Position numbers and translations under genes: made by a program. Positions 23,721 to 37,927 of a stretch of 64,000 nt of DNA are shown here, piece by piece. Source of the stretch: Poronia punctata. Lineage: Eukaryota; Ascomycota; Sordariomycetes; Xylariales; Xylariaceae. Every line of letters starts with the position of its first letter. Position 1 is the first letter of the stretch. The stretch is from positions 1 through 64,000 of the forward strand of contig MU401638.1 in the NCBI GenBank assembly GCA_022579005.1, written 5' to 3'. The notes beneath the pieces were generated by a model. The model searched no databases and was not told where the DNA came from. It saw only the letters and a program-made list of their open reading frames with translations.

Positions 23721-26700
23721 GGAAGGTATTTGGTGGCTGACTGCACTGCGCGGCTTTCAACGTAAATCTGACCCGGTAGTCTGGGTCGAGCTAGATGAGA
23801 GTTTCACCACTGCAGCGCAGATGGCGGCAGGAGACAGGTAACCTTTTTTTGTGAGTTGTCATTACTTATATAGCTACTTGTAGTAGAATAACCAACAAAT
23901 ATCAGAACGTCGAATGTGTCCGTAGCGAACATGGCCATAAAGGACCATACATGCATACCCTACCTCCTTGGCGTGCTCGACCTCGATATTTCGAGATACC
24001 TGGTCGTCAGTATCAGATAGAAGAGCCTCCCTATATCGGAGCGACCGTCAGTAATCTGCTACCTCTATCCATGGCCTTATAGTATATTCAGGTATCTATG
24101 GATATTCGTACTGTACACCTAGGCGCCCATTCATACATGTTACTATATGTGGATAGATGGTATGTATGTCCGTGCATATATCATCGTGTTCCTATTATGT
24201 TGGCGGAAAAGTTACGTTATTTGGCAGGACCAGCCAAGAACGATGAGCAACGGCGTGGTTCGTAGATGCCGGGCTCGCTGGGTAGTATGTACCTGGAGGA
24301 AAAGCCATTTCCTATCAGTGTATTAATGATCCGACAGGGCGACACCCCATGCGCAAAGACAAAAAGAAGGTCAGCGTCTCCAAATATCGGCACCGAGGAT
24401 TATCTCGTAGATGCATAGTACCTGGGACCATGTCAATAAGTGTTTTTCTTACCCGTAGGTAGATGCCTAGCTTGCATCCCTTGCTGAGCTAGAAGGGAGA
24501 CGAGAGGGGAGCAGGACCGGGTAGGGCCCTCCTTTTTGTGCAACGGCCCGCCAGCGGACCACGCCATTCTGTTCGGCCCAGGGACCGAAATCAGGTCATT
24601 ATCTGCATTGCCGTCTTCTAACGGCCGAGAAGAAAACTTAGACTCGTGGCCAGGCGAAACGACTGTGGCCAGGAGTTAAATCTGGCCCGGCCCGAAATAG
24701 AATTGGCGCAATACCGCGATAATGGGTCGACGCAACGATAGGCGACCTAAATGATAGAGACTTTTCCACCACTATTGCTGGGCCCTATAGCTAATCTTCA
24801 AGTAATGGGTGGCAGCATGGGAAGCGATGCGGATCTTTCGACCATACTTGTTTGTTCGCCATTTTTAAATTAATCGATCTGAGGGAATCGGGGGGATGCC
24901 GCAGAAAGAAATGAAATGAGGAAAACTGGAGCAAAATATTTGGCCTGGAATGATTTCCTGGTGTTGCCCCCTTGACCTGGGCAGAAGCTGGAATTTTCGT
25001 AGGTGCAGTGTGTGTACATTGCGCCCACCTGCCTCCATGGATGTATCGAGTACCGACGGGCGGAGGTAGGCTGCATGTAGGTACGTAGTCCTAGTGGTAG
25101 TCGATGGCAATGGTACCTTATGTTGGGTACATGTTTGTATCTTTGCAGACAGCCCTTTGAATCCAATGGGAAATGACAAGTAAAAGACAGGCGCGTAGTT
25201 TGGTCGCGATAGGTGGCTGAATAGGCGAATAGCTGTCAACCATGGTTTTACCTCGCTGAGCCACTACCCAGCAATACTATGCCTACAAACCTAGGTACTT
25301 ACATACATAGTACCCAAGTGTATACACAGACACACAGGACAGCGGCTTGAACTACTTGCTACACATAGAGAACATTTCTGTACCACAGGGTGCTTCCCTG
25401 GCCGGCAGTAACAGAAGATTTGGAGTCGAGTCTATTAATTTACCGTACATGTTGTGGGTAGGGTAAGGGTTATGTTGCCTTTGATGTATCTCGGTAGTTA
25501 CGTGTCACTTTCTGGTGCCTTCCAGTGCTTGCTGAAGTTTTGGTTGAAGGTTAGGTGAGAAGGGTGACTTCCGTGCTTGCAATATTTCTACTTCTAGTGA
25601 CCTCCCATATCCTTCAAGTCCTCCAGCGCATGTCAGGTACATCTCTGGTAGAAAAATTTATTAAATTTACAGTAGACCCCATATCAACCTAATACGCGGC
25701 CATGTCTGATCCCCTCATGCTTGATATGAAAGGTTTTTTTAATTGTTCGCAGCCACATGAGCATGAGCTGTACGAATTTACTCCTTGGTTTTTATTTTTA
25801 TTTTTTCTCTTCCCCGGACATCTCCGGTAGACTTCCATCGAAACACAACCTGTACTATATACATGAGAGTACTACTCAACCAATTACAACCCCGGGGGGT
25901 GCAATGCGGCCTAGGAGCCGAGTAAGGATCATTCTTACATCGTACCTTAATAGGCTCTATTAAATCATGACCTACCTAGCCTAGGCAAGTTGGAAGGAGT
26001 AAGGTAGGTAGCAATATTGTATATTGGAGTGTGGAAATTGGCCTGTCAACTGGAAAGCCGGAGAACTAACTATCGTAGGCGGCTGTAGCAATGCATCTAC
26101 CTGCATGAGATATACGTTGATATAGACCATTGGTCTCTTTCACATGGAAGATGCTACCAAGGTAGGGGACTAGGTGGGTACGCCTCTAGAGGATACTCTA
26201 ACCATGCATGCATCATGTCTATATGTAGGCATCGATATGCCTTAACCTAGCTGATTCATATACCTGTAGGAATGAAGCCGGAGAGTGAGAAGGTCTCCTA
26301 AATCTCGGCACAGGCAGAGCAACACCCTACCCTCCATACCGAACTACGAGTACCTCGCGCACTCTGAGTTTTACCCCGTCCTGAGGTTAAAGTTACTATA
26401 GTATACTATACCTACATCTACATCTCATACGTATATGAGAGGCCAGGCTCAAAAGCGTCCTACTGGGCTGATCAGGGGCGAATTCATCTCCCGCTAGCAT
26501 CGAGTTCACACCGTGTGGTACGATCCGAAAGGGAGTTATTTTCCGACTCACCGTCATTAGGATACCCTTCTGTTTCTCTACCATATCCCGTCTAGTTGGC
26601 CACCATGCACGTACCTGGCTATATAACTCGAGTATGTAAGTAGCTACAGCTGATACCCCTGGATGTACACGGGGAAGGAAGTATAAATATACTATCTATA

Positions 26701-29066
26701 CGTCAATGGTGCACAAGGCCCTGTCGGAAATGTAATGACGCAGCGCCCCCTGGTCCCCATACTTGTAAACAGAGGCAAGAGTCAGCGAGATGTTGTTTAC
26801 CTAATCCTACGCGACAGGCATTGAACACCTACATGCGCATACTTGAAGGCGCCGGTGTATACGTACATCAAATTAATTTATCGACTTGTTTAGGTAAGTA
26901 GCATACGATGTAATAGGTGGTCGATACCCACACTTGAAGCTATCGTGTCCCCTCTAACAAACGCCAACGTAGGTGGCGACCATTGAAGATGGAGAGCGGG
27001 AGAATGGGCAAGGCGACCACGGCGACGTAGTATAAGAGGTATTTTTTTTTGAAGTAGTCTACAACATCTCTAGACCAGCCTCTTGGATTGAAGTATGACG
27101 TTATACTTCGGATCATGCGATGCTGAACTCTCAAGTGGAAGATCTCACAACCATACCATGGCCAAAATATACAAGATTAGCACTTCTTTGTTGGGATAGG
27201 GGTCAACAAGTCAGGCCAGATACCCGGAGAAAGTTTATCAAAGCTCATTAAATTGTGAAGTACCTGTACAATCCATGTGTAAACAAAGTAAATTTTTTGA
27301 TTATGGCGTCTGCAGCAGGGTAGTGTTAAAGAATTGCCGTGAATGAAATCCATGCTGTCAAGTTTCAACATTTCTTGCCCACTTTGCTTGCTCGCTCCCT
27401 ACCTTACCTACGAAGCAGACAAAGCTTTCCGGTATTGGCCGAAACCAATCCGGTGGTTGGGAGGCTTCGTTTGCCTGGGCTGCTTGGGCCACTTGTTATC
27501 TTCCCCGCCTCTCCGATTAGTGTATAGAAAATTCCCAAGCAGCATGACATGCAGACTCACCGGTCATAGAATCAGGCGATAGACTAGGCATGCCCCAGTA
27601 CCTCGACAATGGCTGATACTTGCAGAATACTTGGCCAGTCACAATTAGGTAACATATCGGTGACATGATATAGATACGCAATGGTACCTACCATCTACTA
27701 CCCAAGGGACATGCGTAGCCCTTACAATATACGTACATGTCTATCTAGGTTAGGCGGTTTCATGAATTATAGTTCAACATACCTACACTATCGCCACCCA
27801 AGGCCAGCATGCAGCAACGATCCTGTCATGATAGGCAGGTAGGTACACCAAGTCCAAAGTAGGCCCGTTCAGAGCAAAAATAAACAGCAAGGCTCGATGC
27901 CCAACGGCAGCTCTTGACGATAAAGGCCTTTTACATTGCGGCGGGATTCCTTGGTCGCTCTGTATGGGGTTTGAGGTATACGCCTTTTCCTGATCGTGCC
28001 CGTAGAGTCTACATACTACATCCTTGTTTGTCATCTTCTGTTACCAATACCTCTCCGTTACCATGTGCTACCCCTGAAACCCCCGTGGGTGGTAGTATGC
28101 ATGCTATGCTTTTGATCTTGTCATCTAATCTGGCAGATATTGATCGTGTTTCCGTTTTTGCAGCTCATCGAATGAGTTTGTGAGGATTCATTGATTGCAA
28201 GAGGTCGTCATGGTGGGGATCCAGGGGATTTGGACAGTGACAAATCACCTTGTACAAGATCTTCGAAGTCCATGCGAGCGACTGCACCTTGCGCAACATA
28301 CCCCATCCACCCAACCACCTCCCCCTGGCGATAATATCACTCAAACTGAATCCCTCGATTCGGCCTCGACCAGCCCTTGGTTTTGCGCGTAGACCCTTGG
28401 CCGTGACACATGCCTAGGTTAGGTTTTGCATGCCATATTTAAAGGTTGATTGCAACCTGGACAGGCTGGATAGACAGCAAGTCGACGTAAAAGGGGGGCA
28501 AATCGGCGTGACATCGTGAGTGGTGCTTCTATCGGCAGAGGGTTTCGGCCCGACCCGGTTTAAAGACAGCTCTCGACAAGCTGCGCTGCAACTGATCCTC
28601 TCACTCACGAACAGTTTTCTCGAGCGCGGTAGGGAAGAATAAACGGACGCCACAGCGTTTGGATACGCTAGCTCTACAACCATTTCCCCTCCGCATGTCA
28701 GCCTGCAGTAACTTACCGAGGGCAGAGAACGGCGTCGGTTTCACTGCGCATCTGTGAAGCTCAGAGATAGGTGCCACTACTCCCAAATATACCGAAAGGT
28801 TGGAACGCTAAGAAGGTCTGTCTTTGGTTATAATTATAAATAGTAAATCAAATGAAGCCGCACAATAGACCTACACCAAAGGACAAGCCAGGAGTCAGGA
28901 CCCCCCTTGGTGTGGAGATGTCAACGGCTCCAGTGTCATGGTCTGAAACATGACAACGATTTTCCACTCTTTTGACATGTCTTATTGCCGGGGATGGGGA
29001 CTCTGCAAGTCGTCAGGTCGACGGAAACGTGCACAGACTGCCGTACCGCCGAGACAGAGACGACAG

Positions 29067-29092
29067 CGGGCGGGCGGGCGGGCGGGCGGGCG
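29067..29092. repeat. (CGGG)n microsatellite
   Basis: Six perfect CGGG units in otherwise mixed sequence. The evenly spaced GGG runs could form a G-quadruplex. No gene overlaps it. Confidence 0.9.
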
Positions 29093-29634
29093 CAATTTCG
29101 CAAAGATCTTGAACCGGTCGGTTTTTTGATAGAGATTATACTAACTTACTAAGTACACCTACACGAGCAAGACAACATATTGTCTTTGACCGTTTCTTGA
29201 AAATATTGTATTCTGGGAAGATATGGTTGCCACTCCGTAGAGCCGCATTAGAATGCACCGCAGGTCAGGCAGGCATTGGTGTGTTGTTTCTTAGTTTTCT
29301 TTTAGGTAGCCGTTTCGAACCCTGCCTTGTGCCTGAGATTCGGGAAATGACAGCTGCTTGACGGCTGTCACAGGCTGCAGTCTTGCCCTGTTCGGCTGTT
29401 ACCTACCTCGAGGCTACATCCTGATGCACATGTTTTCCAATGCTCGGGTATGGGTGTCCATGATTGGTTGCGGGAAGTCCCACAGTCAAACTTCATCACC
29501 CCAGATCCTGAAGCTAGCCAGTCCTTTAAAATCCTATCACTAATCATTTTAAAGATCTAGACCTCACCTTGTTCGGACGATCACTGCGCTAAGCATCGAA
29601 CGTCATCCTATTCCGAAGAGTATCAGGTTATCCG

Positions 29635-29662
29635 CTCCTAGCCTCCTAGCCTCCTAGCCTCC
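29635..29662. repeat. Short tandem repeat, unit CTCCTAGC, about 3 copies
   Basis: Three near-perfect head-to-tail copies of an 8-bp unit followed by CTGCTGCTG. Intergenic, with no coding context. Confidence 0.8.
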
Positions 29663-30715
29663 TGCTGCTGGTAGACAAATAGGACCGAAACAGTCGGTGA
29701 ACTGCCCAAAGCACGGTTTCTATTATCTCGGATTTATCATTCCTTATTTTTACTAACCTAGAGCAATACTGTATAATAAGACGTGGTCAGGTGGAGCTCT
29801 CTTTCAGTGAAGAGAGGATGAATGGGATGCGTTAGCTCTGTGCTGTGTCCAGTTCGAACTGTGTAGTTATTTGCTCATTATTTTGGTCTAGTTCCATTAT
29901 CAGCGCTTGATCTCTGCCTACCTTCCGTTTGTTCATCGGCGTGTCCCTAATTGATCCTCCCATGAGTGGCGCCATGGTGACGAATGTGCTGGGTGGGCCG
30001 TTTTGCACCTCCGTGTTGACGGCCTCAGTTCGGGCAACTCGGAAGACCAATATTAATGATGCCTGAGACAAACAATGACCGTGGCTTTGAAGGGATCTGC
30101 TGATACGGACGTACCTTGCGGAACCAAGCCGGCAACTAGTCTAGCCTTGCCACTCGGTCGGTCGTTACCGAAAGCAAAGTGAGGGAAGACGGACGAAAGC
30201 GGCTGTAAATAGCTAGGCAACCGGTAGCTGGCTCATATATGTAGGTACCTTATATAGGATGCAAGATAGGTACATCTACGGACATTGTTCTTAGTCTAAG
30301 TACATACATGTATGAGGAATGGATGTACCCTTTTTACATGTAAGTAGCTATTCCTTTCTCCACTGAGAATCTTTTCGTCGCTGCTTCTGGATAAGTCGGT
30401 AAGGGGTGTACTTTCCGTCCTAGTCGGCGAAGCTAGCAACATGCTTAAGGTATTGGATGGGCACGCAGTAGGAGGTAAAGGTAGTTACGTAATATGTTAC
30501 AGAGAGGTCGAGGCGCCCTTTTCAGTTTCATCACATAACTTCGGCCGGGCTTGGTCAATCTTTCCTCCCCAAGAATAGTTATCGCAGTAACAATTAGCGT
30601 CTGCCTCATATAATCTATTTTTCTGGTGGCATAAATACTTTATTAATACAGATACTTTCCCGGAAAAGGTTATGGCCTGGTTACAGCCCCAATGACAAGG
30701 AGAACAAAATGGCAA

Positions 30716-30730
30716 CCCCCCCCCCCCCCC
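30716..30730. repeat. Poly-C run
   Basis: Fifteen consecutive C on the plus strand, intergenic. The length is likely variable and error-prone in sequencing. Confidence 0.9.
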
Positions 30731-32100
30731 ATCACTGGAGTGGTTGAGATATTTAGCGAACCCGTCTGAGGGAAAACTAACTATTTCAGCACGGACAGAG
30801 GTAAAAAAGAAACAGTGTATGGCAACTAACAGGGCAGTATCTGATCGAATGACGGGCAGGAACAGTGAAATCGACCGGACACTGGGAAGCATGTCATGCA
30901 GGATCCCGTATCGGAGCACGCTCGCCCAGGCAGATCCTTCGCCAAATATCAGCAAATGTATGTGGCGCTCTCATGGATGTGTTTATGGTAAAATACCATA
31001 GGATACTTGCAGGCTTACAGGCCTTCAAGCCCTCCGGACTTACCAGGCCAGCACACTCGTCGCATGCTGGAAACGCTGGGCAAGCCATTCTCAACCTGTC
31101 TAGAACGTTTTACGTGCGAGATTAGGAGATACCAGGCTTGGGTTGGACACTACCTACTGAAGAGGTACTAGCTGCACTTCTTGCTCTAACGGGTTGCATG
31201 TTGGTAACCTCCCAATTTGCTTCCCCGAAGAAGTATACGGGAGTTTCTCCCTTCCCCTATCCGTTCCAATAAGGGTTCAACAACTTGACACACAAAGGAT
31301 CTGGTGTGATACTAGATTCTTTGAGAGAGAACGTACGGGGTCTGGGGCAAGGAGTTTATAACACCGGGGTGGCCTGATTACCTGCCTCATCATTACCTAC
31401 CTACCTACTTGCATAGTACCAAGTTGGTCTGTAGAAGGAGCCTTTTTCAGCGGCCGTCCGTTAGGCATGTTTCTTGTGCTCGTCTATACTACCTACGTTA
31501 GGTGTTCGTCTCCAGGCGCATGACCTTCGAACCCCAACCGTATCCACAGGTTTCCTGGCTGATTAGATGCAAGTTGAACGTTATGGCTGGAGGCTACAGG
31601 TCGCGGAGCTGAACAGCGTTTTGTTGGGTTGGTTCACTCCTTTCCCCGTTTTCTGCACCCTGTTAGTTTTTAGGTCCCTGAGTAGGGCATTCCTTGTCGC
31701 CATACCGAGTTATCCGTTAAGCTCCGGTCTGGTTACCCTGTCACGCTGGCGGATGTTTAGGACTACACCCATCGGCGCCCTCAACCTTGAATACCTCCTA
31801 ACAGTCTATTCAAACCCAAACCAAGAGCATAACCCGAAGCTCTGTGTAGTATAGTAGTTGGGAGCCGGTACTCTGAAAAAGAGAATGAAAAAGAGGCCGA
31901 ATTGGTGCCATTAGTTCCCCACCCCCGCTACCTACAGTTGGAAGCTGCCAATAGTATTGTCTTAAACCGTCAACATTGCACGACCACCATTACAATATTA
32001 GGGCCGCCAAAGATGGTATAGGTCTTCTTTCCGCGTGGATTTTCTGTAGATGGTTGAAGTTTCGTCATATTATTCTCGAAGCATCGAGCGCCGTAGTCTG

Positions 32101-35100
32101 ACCGACGGCTGATCTTGTTTTTCTTTCGCTGTGCTCGCTGCACTGAGCCTGAGAAAGACTCGCGGCGCGCGTTTGCTTGTGCGACTTATTGTGGTGGACT
32201 TCTTAAGCTTTCTGTGTGCTCTCACCCGACCCGCACCCTTCATCTTTTCCTCTTGTATAGTCTCGTACGCTCGGGCCCATATAAGAACTACCAGAAAGTC
32301 GACGCATTGTTCATTTCCCCGGGACAAGAGAATATTATCACTTATATTTTCCCAAATCGTATCGAGCCTTTTATCCTCCCCCGGATTTCACCAGCGCCTA
32401 TCACGACTGACCTCACTAATTATCGAAATCTAACTCCCCGGCAATACTCAGCGAAGCTTGCAGCGGATCCATATAAAACGACGATACAAAAGCAGGATTT
32501 CTCACCCCGATGCTACTGTCTACGAATTAGTCGGCTTAGGCACTGTAGCATCTTACCAACCATCATCTAGGCCGTACCAAACAGGGCAGACAGTCTGAGG
32601 CCAAAGACAAGTTAGGACCGGGCTTGCAGTTGCAAAGTGGATATACAATATATATACGTACCTTTACAGGTAGCAGTACGTTTCCCCTTTATCTATCAAG
32701 TATTTGTGGAAACGGGCATGGTGGCCACCCCCCCGAATGATTCCAAGAGGAGAAGAACCCACATAAAAACAAAGAAACACGGTCGTTGTTGCTGTTGCTA
32801 TTGTCATTGCCGTGTTTATGCCTGACACTTGTCGGTGGTTGCGATTGTAAATGAGCTGAATGCGCTGCCAATGCCACCATTACCACCATCACTACCCCTT
32901 GCCATCTTTTGCCACCTTCATCTGCGAAGCCGGTGCCGCGGGGAAACCGGAGCCTATGGGAGCGGACGACGGCGCAGGACTCGTTAACATTTGTCGACAT
33001 CTGTCAACATGCGACCAATGACCTAATTAGAGAGGGCGCATTGCTGATGGGTAGCGGAGCGCAGAAATGGTATTGGATGTGTGCCAATGCTGACTTAAAG
33101 TCTGTCTATCTAGGCTCAGAGCTGTCCTGCGTGCGCAATATACGTGTAAGTGCAGTGCCCCCTTTCCGATGGAGATTGGGGAGGGGGGTGGGTGGCGGGT
33201 GGGATTGCATCTGCCTACATGCTATGTCGGGAGGGTTGTGCAGGCGCCACATTATACCATCCTTTACCATGTCGAGTGCCAGCAGACTTGGTTCGGATAC
33301 CGGAATAGCTTGCAGGAAAGCCGCACCCGCGCCGCTCGAATTACTCGTTTCTTTGACTGGTATTGTTCGATTTTTGCACCTGCTCGTTGGTCCTCGACGG
33401 CTGGCCCGGCCCATGTACCTACCAAGGTACTGTCAACTCGGTCTCGCCCGGTTCTTTCTGCGCCCCAACCTCCAAGGGGCCGAGGCCCAGGGTCCAAAGT
33501 TGAATGATCGAGAATTTCAAAGGTGAAGACGATAAATCGTGTCCAGAAACCGATATCGATATTTTCACTGCAGGGTGCGGTGTGCGCCGACAGCTGATGC
33601 GATGGCCGCTGGCACGCTCCTGGCAAGCAAGCTAGCCTCCGCTTCCGCTCCCATCTCCGCCGCCCGCCGCCCGCCGTTCTTTCCCATCGTTCCTTTGTGG
33701 GGAGGACTACCTATGCCCCCGATCTGGCACGGTGGGACTTGGCTAGAGGCCAATGGTGTATACCCAGTGTCTGCGCCTGCACAACCGATCTTGACATCCC
33801 CATTCTCCCTCCCGAGTCCCCCGTACCACCGACTACTGCATAGCTGATATCTGGTTGAGTACCGTGCTCTACAGTGCCCATTGGAGTGTGAGTTAACGAC
33901 AAGACGGAATTGGCTAGAGATTCACCGGGGCTCCGTCCGTCGCTACTTGATAGTGCCATTGGGAGATCGTCCTCTTGGCAACCGTCTCTGTAATGGTGAT
34001 AGTGGGTTCTGAACCTTCAAAGGTTGGTACTTACTACTTACCCACGAGCCCTCGGGCTTTTCCTTCTCCTTCTCCTGCCCGTCTCTGCTTATTACCCGTC
34101 TTTCTGTTTGTCTGCCTGTTTATTTACTATGCATCGTACTGTGTTTTCCTGCGCTGGTGTGGCTTTTTTCGACAGTGGCGCTTGCATTCACATATCGCCA
34201 TTCGCCCCGGGGGTCCCTCTCGATAGTGATGTCTTTTTCACGTTGGCTCTGGGCCTTGATGCCCCCCAATCGGCAACTGCCTAGGTTACCCAAGTTAGGT
34301 TACCTGGCAAGGTTAGCGAGCTGTGCAGGGCTTGGACCCGTTACATCGAATTTCTTTAATTATATCCCCTGCCACTGTACCCTGTCGCGGCACCTGCAAA
34401 GTCCGATCGGACCCTCTAGCCTACTTTTGGTTCTCCCACTGGTTCCTTCCTCGTACCCCCATGCCTATACAGACCCATAGGGCTGGTCATTCAGGCTCGC
34501 ATAACACAACCTCAGAGCTAGTAACTTCTGATTCCATGTGCCCCCTCAATACTTTATGACGAGTCGCTCGAGGGAGCGAATCGCCCAAGTGGGCGGGGAC
34601 ATGTCGCGGCCCAGACTTCGTGGCCGTTGCTCTTCACCTTACGATATTGCTGCAAGCGCTATGACTATGGAAGACTGAGGGGAGGTAGAGATAAGAAATC
34701 GGCTAGGAGGGACGAGCCCAGTAATAACCAGCTGGCAAACGGGATCAATCCATGATGTCACACGTGCCTGAAGGCAATGTTCAACAAGTTTTCTGCGCCT
34801 GGGTCGGATAGGCTCGGCTCTTTGGAGAAAGATGCTGACGGGGATGGTAGCTGTGCAGGACGGTAGCGGGAAGGCGGGAGCTGAAGCTGACCTTCGAGAC
34901 CATCTATCTAGATACGGTATTACCAGCAACGGTTGCTATTCGATTCGCCATTCATAGCATCACGCCCACCCTTGGCAGAAACACCCTCACCACCGTTACC
35001 ATTTCCACCACAACCTCTAACGCCGCCGCTGCTATCGTCCCCGAGGCGAAACAGGAGCGAGCTACACCTCTGGCCTCCCGTACTTGAGTCTTCTCACCGA

Positions 35101-35193
35101 ATGAATCAACAATCTCTCAACAAGGTAGGCAATCGCATGTTTCTTTCCCCGACTGCTTTACCTCCAGATCACCTGGTCGTATATTTCATGTAT

Positions 35194-35224
<31 letters not shown>

Positions 35225-37927
35225 GACTGTGTCCCCTTTTGTCTCCCCTCGCCGTCGATTTCGTAAGTGCACCGCGGGGCGGACCGCGCGACGACCTAAA
35301 TTTCCACGTACCAGGATATGAGGAGTACCCAACAGGCTCACCGAACTGGCAAGTATCTCAATTGGGCCACAGCCAACCAGACTATACAGCCGGCATACGA
35401 CGGACGGTTAAGGCCCGAGCCGGCGTATAGTAACATGGAGAGAAACCAGGCCAATTCAAATGGCAGACAACGCAATCCATTCCTCCATGATGGACGGATG
35501 AAGGAAACAGATTTTGGTTCCGTTTAGATCCCAGGCTGCCAGGATTGGCGACAACATCCAAAATTTAGCACACTGAAAAACGAAGAAGAAAAAAAGCAGG
35601 GAAAACTACGGAAAGGTGAGTGCAAACATTAAGCCGTTCTTGGGTTCTCCAGACTCCCTTTCTCTCATTTTATTTATTTTCGTCTTGCCCAGACTTCAGC
35701 ATACAGTCTGCAGATGGGGGCGTCGATCTCGTTGGTACTGTATTTACCAAGCATTTATACCCTTGTCGAGTATACACACACCCCCCCTCCTTTCCTGACC
35801 ACATCCTCACACACCACGGCATCCGCTGCCATAAGCTCTCAAGTTGCAAGTTTTCCGTCTACAGCACGAAGGGTCCAGAATAGGTTCCTATTCGTCCCTC
35901 GGCACTATTGCTCTCATCACTATCCTCGTCCATCGTGCTTCTTAAGACAAACAAGCAAAATGGACCAAGCCAACAACACTGGGCCAAAACGGTCGAAAAT
36001 CTACCGATACTCTTATTTCTACAGCACCGTCGCTGGAGCACGGGTACATGTAGTTCATGGACTTCAAATCGGGAGAGCGAGAGACCGAGCAAGGGGGCAA
36101 TCGGATAGAGAGATTGACAAGGAGCAATGGGTGAGCAGAACACAGTTGCGATACAACAAGGGGCGCAGCAGCCAATTGGCTATGACTTTTCCTCCAGTCA
36201 GTTCTGGTGAATCATTTCTTTCCTGCCCTGTACCACACTACGTCAATGCTTCCTTTCCGTTCAGTCTTTTTAATGATTTTCGGTTTCATTTATATTTCAT
36301 TCTCCTTAGCCTTACACTTCTCAAATTGCCAACGTCTTTCTCATCCTTTGAATTTACGCGCGCATTTACCACCAAAGAGGTGGTCGAAGAACTTGCAGGT
36401 TGCAGTCATAAGCGGGTTTTTCAACAACATGCGACTTGCGCGACCCCGTTTTTTGGTTGTTTTGGTGTTTCCCAAACTTTTTCGTCCGGTCTTTTTTCCC
36501 TTTTCTCATTTTATTCCTCCCACACCCCCCAATCAGAAATTCATTCAAGGGTCCCGGGTTCCCATGTTACCTACCATATGAGTGGGTACTTAATACCCAG
36601 GTACCGTGAGGTATCATCCTGAAGGTGCTTAGGCAGCTTACGCCCCAACTGTGCCTGCCTGCCTGCCTGCTGGTGCTGCAACATGGCGTTCCTTCTGCTG
36701 ACCTACGCCTACCGTGCCTTTACGGTACATGTCTATCGTGTACTATCCCCTACATACATCTACATGTACCTATTTCGATCTCTGCCAGCGTACTGGCCCT
36801 CCCTCCTTTCGCTTGTGCGACTTGGTAACGATATGTACCTCGTCCTGTAACCCTCCTGGGTGCACAAGTGCTCCAGTTCTCTAGTCCCGCCTTCACCCTC
36901 TCCTCTAAGCCCAAATTGCGTGCACTGCGCCATGCTTGAATGCTGTATTGCAACGGCTTGTACTTGTACTCGTACTTGTACCTGCCATGTACCTTGCCAT
37001 CCACACCCACATTCATATTCATCACTTCCATTGTATCGAGCCTTAGTCGGCCTACATATTTCCCTCCGCTGACTGTCTGTCTACCTATTATCTATTTGCT
37101 CCATTGGCTTGGGACAGCACCACAATAAAGGCAATGCTAGTAGGACCACAGACAGGCAAACATTATCGTCTCATTGATGCTCGCTGATTCATACTTACCT
37201 TTCCTACCTGCTACTGGAATACGCACTTGCCTTCATTTCCCCGGTTCCCTGCCTGGTCCTCTGATCTTCCTGCCCTTGACACTGGACTAGAAGAGCTCTT
37301 AAGCCCTCCAGCTAAAAGAGCATCAAGTTACTCCCACTCTAAATCACATATTTTACTTTACACATCCTTTCATTGCTATCCTGACATAGACCCATCCATA
37401 TCACACCTTCTCAAACCCCACAAACACAAACACGCAAACAAAAGCAGATATTTTCTTGACTGTCTGCCTATACATCCTTAACTCTGCCTTGTCTTGTCTT
37501 GTTGTGTCTTGATCTCCTCGAAGTCCTCGACGAAGCAAGTCCCCGCTGACTCAATTTCAACTTCAACAGCTACACACTCCGGCTGTAATAGCGAAACGTT
37601 TCTTGCCGACTTTTGGGCGGCATATGCTGTAGCCCACTCGAGGCCACATTTGCACGGGGGAGAGAGAAGGGTATTACAACAAGGACGACGTTTACGACGG
37701 CCACTCGTGCAGAAACCGAGCCAGGCATAACAGTTGCATTTTGCTGTTAGCCTGCCTGCATCTAACAACGCTTCTACTTACCATCCGTCTCGACCAACAT
37801 CGGCCTGCGTCGACAACAGCATAAACAGCCCATATTGCCGTTGCATTGTTGTCATTTACTGTTCGATTTGTAGTTGCCACATTGCCATGTTATCATGAAC
37901 TGACGAAATACAAAACTGTTCTAGCAG
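32101..37927 (+). promoter_or_regulatory. Pyrimidine-rich upstream region of the Ndt80-type regulator
   Basis: About 5.8 kb upstream of the first exon I can assign to the Ndt80/PhoG gene. The plus strand is notably C+T-rich in many patches, as in fungal promoters and long 5' leaders. Several open frames exist, including one of 302 codons at 35,714-36,622, but their low-complexity Ser/Thr/Phe/His composition and lack of any domain argue against protein. The missing first exon(s) and transcription start of the regulator must lie here or further left. An ATG at 35,960 in good context (CAAAATGG) opens a frame that could donate at GTACAT near 36,042 in the right phase, but I cannot confirm it. Confidence 0.4.
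35196..35224. repeat. Poly-T run
   Basis: Twenty-nine consecutive T on the plus strand, within the presumed upstream region of the Ndt80-type gene. It may act as a nucleosome-excluding element of the promoter. The exact length is uncertain by nature. Confidence 0.9.

Larger units (their letters stand above)
18561..32100. other. Long gene-poor interval, part 1
   Basis: About 13.5 kb of ordinary base composition in which I find no exon chain, conserved motif, tRNA, rRNA or transposon coding remnant. Open frames are short and of random composition; the longest, about 150 codons near 30,500-30,955, has no recognisable domain. The region is scattered with TAGGTA/TACCTA words, several homopolymer runs and short tandem repeats (listed separately). 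It is not A+T-enriched like the left edge, so it does not look like RIP-degraded transposon DNA. It could hold non-coding transcripts or distant regulatory sequence, but nothing in the sequence proves that. Confidence 0.45.

Noticed and set aside
30497..30955. 152-codon minus-strand frame in the gene desert
   Set aside because: It crosses a poly-C run and has no domain or convincing codon usage.
32909..33626. Three overlapping frames of 112-205 codons on both strands
   Set aside because: All run through the same locally GC-rich patch with few stops; none shows a motif.
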